From assembly GCA_964352735.1 (NCBI GenBank), contig CAYGTC010000003.1, positions 62,001 to 126,000 on the forward strand: a stretch of 64,000 nucleotides of DNA, read 5' to 3'. The notes below the pieces were generated by a model. The model was given only the letters and a program-made list of their open reading frames with translations, was not told the origin of the DNA and made no database searches. This document shows, piece after piece, positions 37,001 through 43,700 of this stretch (positions within the stretch are counted from its first letter, which is position 1; every line of letters starts with the position of its first letter). The position numbers and the translations under genes are program-made. The stretch comes from NORP309 sp964352735 (GTDB taxonomy: Bacteria > Pseudomonadota > Gammaproteobacteria > Xanthomonadales > Marinicellaceae).

Positions 37001-40000
37001 GGCTGAAACTGATGAAAGTTCAACGCAATTGGTGGCTTATGTAGTTACAGCAGAAAAAATGCCTGAACAAAAAATTATAGCGGCAATTAAAAAACAACTT
37101 GAGAAAACGCTGCCTCAATACATGAGACCATCTGCTTATATTCTGCTTAAACAATGGCCATTGACCAGTAATGGTAAAATAGACAAGCAACAGCTCAAAC
37201 ATATGCCAAAACAATTTCTTCAAAAGCCACACATCGAGGCAGTTGGAGAAATTGAAAAACAGTTGTTAGTAATCTATAACCATTTGTTAAAAAATAAAGT
37301 TGATGTGATCAGTACCGAAGATGATTTCTTTGATTTGGGAGGACACTCTTTGCTTGCATTGCGTTGTCTCAGTTGGATTCAAGAACAGTTCAATGTCGAA
37401 ATTAATATCCAACAATTTTTTGCCAATGCCAGCATCAAGTCTTTGGCTCAAGTGATTGAGAAAAGTAACATCGAAACTGAGCAATATCATATATTTGCAC
37501 ACAATGATAAGACCGTGTTTATCACTTCTGCTCAACAGAAAAGGTTGTGGCTTTTGAATCAAATGAACCCCAACAGTGAGCAGGCTTATCATATATCACA
37601 AGCCATGACATTGACGGGTGAATTGCGTCATGCAGAGTTACAACAGGCATTTTGTTTGTTATTTGAACGACATCAAGCATTTAGAACACGATTTTTTGTT
37701 AAGAATGATCAAATATTACAGGAAGTAATAGAGGGTAGTTACCCCGAAATAAGTCAGCATGATTTGTCAGATTACTCACACATTGAACAGCAACAATTAC
37801 TCAAAGATTTGTTGAGTAAAATCAGTATGACACCCTTTGATCTCAGTGCCGCACCATTGGTCAAATTGGCAGTAATCAGGCTGCAAAAAAATAAATACGT
37901 ATTTTTCATCAGTATGCACCATATCATTGCGGATGGATGGTCGTTGTCCATATTGATAAAAGAGCTGAATACTCTTTATTCGCAATTGTGCTCGGAACAA
38001 ACCTGTGATTTGCCCGATTTAACTATCCAATATGGAGATTATGCACAGTGGCAGCAACCACGCTTACAGCCTGATGATTTGGATTATCAAAGGTTACTAA
38101 AATTCTGGTCGCAACAGTTAGACGATTTACCTTTGTCTCATGATTTACCAATAGACTATCCTAGACCAAAAAGCCAGTCATATGATGGCAGTATAATCAA
38201 TCAAAAAATCAGTCATGAACTGAGTACAGGTATTGTTCAATACGCCAAAGATCATAATTGTACGATTTTTATGCTCATGCAAACGGTTTTTTCCATTTTG
38301 TTGTCACGATATAGCCAGAGCAATGACATTGTAATGGGTACACCAGTAGCAAACCGAAATCTAAAACAAATAGAACCAATCATTGGTTGTTTCATTAATA
38401 CCATTGTTTTGAGAAGTTCAGTACAAATGTCTGACACTTTCGAAGACATCTTACAACATAATAAAAATATGATTTTGTCTTCATTTGCGCATCAAAACCT
38501 GCCATTTGAAACTTTGGTTGATCACATGAATCCAGAGAGAAATGCCAGTCTAACTCCCTTGTTTCAAGTGATGATTGCTTTGCATAATAATGAGCAACAA
38601 AAATTATGCTTAAGTGACCTAGAGATTGAAAATTATCCTATGGCTGATAAAACATCCAAATGTGACTTGACCTTGAATATATTTCCATCTGAGGGACAAA
38701 TATCATTGCAATGGCAATATTGTAATGCATTGTTTAAAGAAGAATCGATCAAACAGATTTCTGAACATTTTATCTATTTATTTAAAGGTTTGATCAACAC
38801 GCCTAAGCAACCAGTCGGTTCAATACCTTTGATGTCATCTCTACAAAGGCAAAACATCCATGCCATCAGTGAAAAATGTGCCGTTGACGAGTTTAAAGAC
38901 TCTTGTGTTCATGAATTGATTCAACATCAAGTAGTTAAAAATCCGGAGAAGATTGCAGTTGTTGAAGGTGAAATGAGTCTTTCTTATCAACAACTTAATG
39001 ACATGGCTTGCCAATTGGCCCATTATTTATCTGATCAGGGAGTCAATAATGGTGATGTGGTAGCCGTGATGATGAAAGCCAGTACAAAAGCATTGGTGAC
39101 ATTTTTAGCAATCATGAAAACAGGAGCTGCTTATTTACCATTGGACGTATTAACCGGTGCTCAACGTCTACAAACCATTGTAGGTGATGCTGAAGTAAAA
39201 TTAATCATTATAGATGACCATATTGAATCTGCTGCACAAATTTGTGACTGTATCAATTTATCAAATGTTGTATTGGATCATTGGTCGAAACATGAATTGC
39301 AGCACCGCGGATCTGTTGGGGATTTGATGTATATACTTTATACCTCAGGTTCAACGGGTCAACCAAAAGGTGTCGCCATCGAACACCAAAGTGTCAGTAA
39401 TTTTTTGTTGTCAATGAGTCGAAGACCAGGTTTTTCTGCAGCTGATAGGTTATTAGCGGTAACACCAATTACTTTCGATATTTCAGTTTTGGAATTGTAT
39501 TTGCCATTAATTAATGGAGCAACAGTGGTATTGGGTGCCCATGACATCGTGCACGATGGTGAACAATTAGGTCAATTGATATTAGAAAATGACATTACCA
39601 TTATGCAAGCAACACCTGCAGTATGGCGCATTTTAATGGAAACAAATTGGCCAGGCAAAAAGCAATTTAAAGCATTGACTGGTGGTGAAAATATAGCAGA
39701 TGATTTGGCTGTTGCTTTGATGCAAAAATGTACTGAGTTGTGGAATATGTATGGGCCGACAGAAACCACAGTATGGTCATCTTGCGGTCAACTGACAAAT
39801 GATGAATCTATTGCAGGCAAAGGCAATATTGTTCACATTGGTCAAGCGATTGACAACACAGGAGTCTTTGTGTTGGATAAATGCGGTCAAGTCTTACCCA
39901 AAGGAGTGGCGGGCCACATTCATATTTCAGGAGTCGGCTTGGCCAGAGGTTATCACAATCAATTGGAGCTAACAGCAGCATCTTTTGTCGATCATGAATG

Positions 40001-40781
40001 GAACATAGAAACATACCGATGTGCTGAACGCAGGACACAAAGAATGTATGCTACAGGAGATTTGGGTAAATACAACCATGATGGTAACTTGGTTCATTTG
40101 GGAAGAATTGATCATCAAATTAAACTCAATGGCTTCAGAATTGAACCTGCTGAAATTGAAAAAGTATTGATTAGACACGATCACATTAATGATGCTTTGG
40201 TAGTACTCAATGAGTCTAAATACGATGATAGCCAACAAAAGCGTAAAGAATTAGTGGCTTATTATGTGGAAGCAGAAGATGCAATTATAACAATTTCAGA
40301 TATTCGTCAGCACCTCACAGAATATTTACCACAATATATGATACCAGCACAATTTGTGGTATTGGATGCTTTTCCATTGAATTCAAGTGGTAAAAAAGAT
40401 CGAAAAAAACTGCCAGAACCACAAATAACCCGTCAAAGTTTACCCACACAATTTGTAGCACCAAGCAATGATCTTGAACAATTTATTAGTGAAACCTTGG
40501 CAAAAATGATCGGAGTAAAAAAAATTGGAATCGCAGATAACTTTTTTGAACTGGGTGCTAATTCATTGGACATGGTGCATCTGGCAACAAAGCTTTCAGA
40601 TAAACTTGGTAAAAAAGTATCCGCAGTTGAGTTATTTAACCATACAACAGTTTCAACATTGAGTGAGCACCTTAGTGGTGATCAGCCTCAGTTAAAAGTT
40701 GTACCAAATCGTAGGGAAGAAATATCAAAAGCCAAACAAAGATTAAAGAAAAGAATGAGGAGAAGGTCATCAAATGAATAA
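28071..40781 (+). CDS. Non-ribosomal peptide synthetase, four modules (C-A-T)x4
   Basis: The 4236-residue protein contains four complete C-A-T modules. Condensation HHxxxDG motifs are at about residues 138, 1178, 2237 and 3283. Adenylation YTSGSTG loops are at about 603, 1659, 2711 and 3757. Carrier serines lie in GGHS, GGDS, GGHS and GANS at about 989, 2036, 3089 and 4162. Read against GrsA, the ten-residue specificity codes are DLFNNALTYK for A1, A2 and A3 (an alanine code, from memory) and DILQLGMVWK for A4 (close to the glycine code DILQLGLIWK). No epimerase or thioesterase is present. The protein begins directly with a C domain and lacks the N-terminal docking domain seen on NRPS2 and NRPS3, so it is probably the starter and may attach a fatty acyl group. 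Its basic tail (KKRMRRRSSNE) overlaps the PKS1 start by 8 bases. Confidence 0.93.
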   Translation: MGAKIKSYDLTLTQQDILFDQLKRIENPFCNIGGYITIEHVDVEKLKTAHALLISSDDVFGIRIIESENGKVKQWIDDQRTLSLPVIDFSDHIEPHRDAKKWLDDLFGCPFDLFENELFKAFLLKIDPSTHWYVQVTHHIIMDGWGFSNLASRLSDYYHDPDSQHKRAAWSTIVASDQQYLESQRYQSHKAFWQKELSGQHQSILSPYYLNDFSNRQSIPSRRSIIHLSTQQLAAIDHLALINKVGVAQVYLAVFYSYFTLAYSQQKIVFGVPFHNRKNRLQKKSLGVFTSISPMVLDYQGEMSFMQLLQKVLMKQKTHLRHQRYPFAHMKFDAREGTVYDVGFNYLKLDNQPSFENDQSQVVYWSHRHEQTPLMITVWEYEKDQYAEVQLDFNLAYFNEFEVSLMSDRMVFLMDQVLADPSKNIEDYAIIPDRERKILIDDGFSLDAEGDVIHRVFEKQVQLTPDDIAVSYHNTQLDFKTLNVKANQLAHFLINSGIGPNDIVGVHLHRSVELLVSILAILKSGAAYLPLDHQYPAERIAYMVNDCSTTMVLSECELSKENTIDGVKFVDVNSILSETTKNNHRVNPQVPNLHERNRAYLIYTSGSTGLPKAVEICHYNAFHLIKWAMKSYEPSQLNRVLFSTSINFDLSVFEMFVPICSGNECVMVDNALDLIANEISVTLINTVPSVIKVLMDNNAIPESTQAINLAGEPLPMNLLNDLFAQRDYGKITNLYGPSEDTTYTTAKTFTQAIQDKPTIGHAIDNTQLYVASGSGQLQPWGIPGELYIAGAGVSKGYLNKSELTEKQFIENSFSPSVATPVYKTGDMVRLLANGELDFLGRNDDQVKIRGHRIECGEIENRLRQCPGVNEAVVVAINQVKNDNQLVGFVTVDQCLSIEKQCFIEGILSILSKKLPTYMVPSTIQILDELPLTANGKVDKKQLKTIRKFKQQDNAPLTTSTQIQLAQVWSDVLGIEVDDIGANDDFFNLGGHSLLVVELLKEINDHFACQIDLKTLFNVSRLSALSEEIDQFNGSYALNTITKRLPGQKLPLSYSQKRIWLLDKIETDSTHYHLPAAIKITGSFDVVLAEKVLSEIIQRHEILRTVYHMDVNNEPHQVIKSNIEFSITSQICTVDVCNSIDDLLKSMINQPFDLRQDIMLRADWLQTAPLNGILLLNFHHIAFDGLSIKLFINDFLRCYQSGAKGVSSGLVPLEVQYADYALWQAQHDVTVSYASDMKYWMKQLFDVPPVHTLLMDHKRPFYKENYGASVCHKICGDELKGFNNIIARHEFTAFELLYALFVVVLDKYSQSSDVIIGTPIANRMQKEIDGLIGCFVNTVVLRTQCDPSDSFFQHCKKVQKINHNAQMHQSVPFEYLVDQCGITRTAQHSPLFQIMLSVDHDQDKLLKLDGLQFEKYSIDSSRAKFDLELNCQISETFIEMNWMYDTSLFKQTTIERFKTSFVQALQSATSNINIAINDMSLLSENEYRHLVYDLNQQAPSHEYDELMIHQLFESQVQKTPNAVAVIYQGNTLTYHELNRSANQLAHYLSAQGVVIGTLVGISMQRNSDMVMALLAILKSGACYVALDPDYPADRLEFIIKDAGIEFLLCHQGVMPDEINVPNLKTITIDSGQLNDKLRSYPDINPPVVLNNDEQLAYVIYTSGSTGRPKGVMIEHRNTLAMIHWAKNTYGKKRLRKVLASTSLNFDLSVFEIFVPLSIGGSLVLVANILALADDQWDLSLINTVPSAIKALLNKNAIPDNIECVNLAGEYLDQSLVNELYDAGVPEVFDLYGPSEDTTYSTHIKRVYNGEDSIGRPIAQTQAYVLDDHLNCVPNGCIGELYLSGAGVARGYINQPELTAQKFIKNPFIKGHRMYKTGDLVKYLDDGRLYYLGRNDDQVKIRGFRIELGEVQQQLKKCNAINSSVIMANESMTQLVAYVLKSDLQMGDAEVIHDIKRALSLSLPEYMMPTQFVLLSEWPLNNNGKIDRQALKNCKAPLDEETVEINGPIEQGLAQIYALLLTVPIERISARSNFFEMGGDSLSVVKLSAMIRDQWSIEISLKEIFNTPTIENLSKIIGTNHNLSTHNKIQRIDQRNTTMPLSFAQQRLWIIDHMEGGSHQYNMAACFNVDGPFDKKAAQYALNAIIERHEPLRTVYHQLTDGNVEQVVLEEYDFTLEYQDLSTLKPLEQSQAITQLNKDNVLEGFNLSQDLMIRAQYLHTQVGHTEETTQQGMFLFCVHHIAADGWSISIMLKEFKLYYLSYMNQTTTALPHLNIRYRDYTYWQRKWLRGKTLQDQLNYWKEQLSDAPPVHSLLLSHPRPEKKQYKGQKIKSHISKSLYQSMTDLANKHQITAFMLIHAALSIVFSRNSDNNDIIMGVPVANRSESELSPLIGFFVNTLVLRLKVNNQPLPEYLSHVRAVHLSAQSNQDIPFEYLVEQCQISRSVQHTPIFQVMLSMEDHSIDHFEVAQTQFSRSEQASVVVKTDLDISISKNSGGMEVSWVFDESIFDASQIRSFTQQLHNILDSFIKYPDTPVCQMPLLSKQEYHHLLHELNDTSVAHDKTLLIHQLFEQQVQANPHDCALSHNDQHLTYEQLNDQANQFSRYLQDQGVTAGTFIGISMKRNIDMVVALLAVLKAGGCYVALDPQYPSSRLDYMMNDSGIKYLVSHAGLFDEFAQRAELHIINFDEIDYSKYDRSNLVSQFKANDLAYVIYTSGSTGQPKGVMIAHRNTVAMIHWAGEVFDDLELQRVLASTSLNFDLSVFEIFVPLSHGGTIVIVENILDVVNAEINVSLINTVPSAIKALLDEDAIPSSTKTINLAGEFLDQSVVDRLYHCDIKKVYDLYGPSEDTTYSTYVLRTVHGNASIGHPIANTQAYVLDSYLNCMPKGCIGELFLSGEGITRGYLNQSGLTNEKYLNHPFKPGAMIYKTGDLVRYLDDGRLAYIGRIDDQIKIRGFRVELGEIQQQINASSVVKSNVVMAETDESSTQLVAYVVTAEKMPEQKIIAAIKKQLEKTLPQYMRPSAYILLKQWPLTSNGKIDKQQLKHMPKQFLQKPHIEAVGEIEKQLLVIYNHLLKNKVDVISTEDDFFDLGGHSLLALRCLSWIQEQFNVEINIQQFFANASIKSLAQVIEKSNIETEQYHIFAHNDKTVFITSAQQKRLWLLNQMNPNSEQAYHISQAMTLTGELRHAELQQAFCLLFERHQAFRTRFFVKNDQILQEVIEGSYPEISQHDLSDYSHIEQQQLLKDLLSKISMTPFDLSAAPLVKLAVIRLQKNKYVFFISMHHIIADGWSLSILIKELNTLYSQLCSEQTCDLPDLTIQYGDYAQWQQPRLQPDDLDYQRLLKFWSQQLDDLPLSHDLPIDYPRPKSQSYDGSIINQKISHELSTGIVQYAKDHNCTIFMLMQTVFSILLSRYSQSNDIVMGTPVANRNLKQIEPIIGCFINTIVLRSSVQMSDTFEDILQHNKNMILSSFAHQNLPFETLVDHMNPERNASLTPLFQVMIALHNNEQQKLCLSDLEIENYPMADKTSKCDLTLNIFPSEGQISLQWQYCNALFKEESIKQISEHFIYLFKGLINTPKQPVGSIPLMSSLQRQNIHAISEKCAVDEFKDSCVHELIQHQVVKNPEKIAVVEGEMSLSYQQLNDMACQLAHYLSDQGVNNGDVVAVMMKASTKALVTFLAIMKTGAAYLPLDVLTGAQRLQTIVGDAEVKLIIIDDHIESAAQICDCINLSNVVLDHWSKHELQHRGSVGDLMYILYTSGSTGQPKGVAIEHQSVSNFLLSMSRRPGFSAADRLLAVTPITFDISVLELYLPLINGATVVLGAHDIVHDGEQLGQLILENDITIMQATPAVWRILMETNWPGKKQFKALTGGENIADDLAVALMQKCTELWNMYGPTETTVWSSCGQLTNDESIAGKGNIVHIGQAIDNTGVFVLDKCGQVLPKGVAGHIHISGVGLARGYHNQLELTAASFVDHEWNIETYRCAERRTQRMYATGDLGKYNHDGNLVHLGRIDHQIKLNGFRIEPAEIEKVLIRHDHINDALVVLNESKYDDSQQKRKELVAYYVEAEDAIITISDIRQHLTEYLPQYMIPAQFVVLDAFPLNSSGKKDRKKLPEPQITRQSLPTQFVAPSNDLEQFISETLAKMIGVKKIGIADNFFELGANSLDMVHLATKLSDKLGKKVSAVELFNHTTVSTLSEHLSGDQPQLKVVPNRREEISKAKQRLKKRMRRRSSNE

Positions 40782-43700
40782 AAAGCACTATCCGCAAACA
40801 GGGTTTGAGGTTGCAATAATAGGTATGGCTGTGCGTTTTCCTCAAGCTGAGACATTGGATGATTTTTGGCAAAACTTGGTTTCTGCAAAAAACTGTATCA
40901 CCTATTTTTCTCATCAAGAACTGATTGATGCAGGCGTTGATGAACATCTGCTAGATAATGCCAAATATGTTAAAGCCAAAGGAATGATTAATGATGGTAT
41001 GGGCTTTGATTCTGCTTTGTTTTCTTATAGCCATAGAGAAGCAGAGATCATGGATCCTCAGTTAAGAATTTATCATGAATGTGTTTTTCAGGCACTCAAC
41101 AATGCCAATTATGCAGTAGGCGATTTGGCTGGCCAAATTGGCATCTATGGTGGCGCAGGTAGCAACCCACAATGGACAGCACAATACTTATTGGATTCCG
41201 GTAAGAGTTTGGCAGGGCAATATGAAATTGGAAATTTAAATGGACAAGAGTTTTTTAATACCAGAGTTGCCAATAAATTGAACTTAAAAGGGCCTGCTAT
41301 TACCGTTCAAACGGCATGTTCTAGTTCATTGGTTGCAATACATCTGGCTGTTCAGGGTTTGATCGCTGGAGATTGTGAAATGGCAGTGGCAGGCGGTGTT
41401 GAAATGAATACTGATCCATTTTTACAAGCCCCAGATAGTAAAGGTTATCTGTATCAAGAAGGGATGATTAATTCTCCAGATGGCCATTGTCGTCCTTTTG
41501 ATGCGAAAGCCAATGGAACGGTTTCTGGAGATGGTGCCGGTGTTGTTGTTCTAAAAAAATTAGAAGATGCCATTGAAGATGGTGATCACATCTATGCTGT
41601 TATCAAGGGTTCAGCGATTAATAATGATGGTCAAGAAAAAACCGCTTATACAGCCCCAAGTATAAAAGGGCAGGTTCGGGCAATTTCTGCGGCTCATGAA
41701 ATAGCTGAAGTCACGCCGGAAAGTATCTCATACATAGAAGCCCATGGAACAGGGACCGCATTGGGTGATCCAATAGAAATTGCAGCACTGAGTCAAGTAT
41801 TTGGATCTCAGAAAAGAACGTGTAAAGTGGGCTCTGTCAAAAGTAATATAGGACACTTGGGTTCAGCTGCTGGTGTCGCAGGATTTATCAAAACTGTCTT
41901 GTCAATGCAACATAACAAACTGCCTGCCAGTTTGCATTTTGAGTCGGCCAATCCTGAAATTGATTTTAACAACACTTCATTCGAAGTCAACAGTGCTTTA
42001 TCTGATTGGCAACATGCAGATTACCCTGTTAGGGCTGGTGTCAGTTCATTTGGAATTGGGGGTACTAATGCTCATATTATTCTTGAAGAGTACATTGATG
42101 ATTCATCCATAAATTCCTCCAATACCACGGCAGATCAAGAGCATGCTGTTTTGTTGACCTTGTCATCATCAACTGAAGATACTGTAGATAAGCAAGCACA
42201 AAACCTGGCCAAGTATATGAGCAATGCACAATCACTCAATGTGAAGGACATTGAATACAGTTTGCATGTCGGAAGAAAACCATTGGTTAAACGCTTGGCA
42301 GTGGTGGCATGCAACAAATCTGAGGCGCTAGAAGGATTAACATCAAAAGAATCTGAGCATCGATTGATTGGTACAGAAAAAAACAACAAAATAGTATTTA
42401 TGTTCCCTGGTCAAGGAGCCCAGTATGTCAATATGGCAACCAAGCTGTATCATGCTCAACCAGTGTTCAAAAGTCATGTGGATGAATGTTTTGCATTATT
42501 GGATCAAGCTTTTTCAGATCAGTTGCAAAACATACTGTTCGATCGCAACCAAGATGTTGATCAAATTAATAACACGCTTTATACACAACCTTTATTATTC
42601 ATTATTGAGTACGCTCTGGCCAAATATTTGATGCATTTAGGCGTGAAACCATGGGCTATGATTGGTCACAGTTTAGGAGAATATGTGGCTGCCACTTTAT
42701 CTGGGGTTTTTGATCTGCCAGTGGTATTAAGAATCATCAAAAAAAGGGCTCAATTGATGCACAGTACTCAACAAGGGAGTATGTTGTCTGTGTTGTTAGA
42801 TGAAAATAAAATACGGGCAATTTTACCTGATAGCTTAGATGTTGCAGCAATCAATAGCAGTGGTTCATGTGTGATTTCAGGTGAAGATGAAGCCATTGAA
42901 AGTTTTAAACAGTATTGTCATCAACAAGACATCAAATGCCAGTTATTAGACACTTCTCATGCTTATCATTCCTGTTTAATGCAACCAATTGTGAATGCGT
43001 TCGAAACTTTTCTGGCTGATCAACCAATGCATTTACCTAAAACACCTTATATATCCAATGCTTCTGGACATTGGATTCAAACAAATGAAGCTCAGAGCCC
43101 GTCCTATTGGGCACAACATTTACGTAATACAGTACGTTTTAGTGAAGGTGTAAAGACATTATTGAATGATAAAAATGTATTGTTCATTGAACTTGGTCCA
43201 GGTAAAGCTTTAGCATCCTTTGTAAGGCAACAGAAAGTATCCAACAATTCTCATCGCATCATTAATGTTTTACCATCTAAAAAAGAGCGCATTGATGACC
43301 ACATGTTTTTTCTGAAATCTTTGGCGCGCATGTATGTGTTCGGTGTGAATGTTGATTGGCACAATTTTCACCAACAACCCGGAAAACGTATCCCGCTTGT
43401 TGAACATGTCTTTAATCGAAACATATATTTGCCTAAGACGACTCATAAAATCCAATCTAATGTACATCAAAAACAGCATGATTTTGATCAAGAAACCGTG
43501 TATTTACAGGTTCCCCATTGGCAGAGAGATTTGCATATAAAATTGAATCGGATTGCACCTGATTCAATTCAGGATCAACTTCCAGAAAAGTGGTTAATAT
43601 TTACAGATGAAAGTGCATGTTGCAAACGCGTTGTTGAGGAATTAAATCAACTGGGTAAGCAAGTGATTACGGTTTCAATTGGTGAAAAATACATCAGAAA

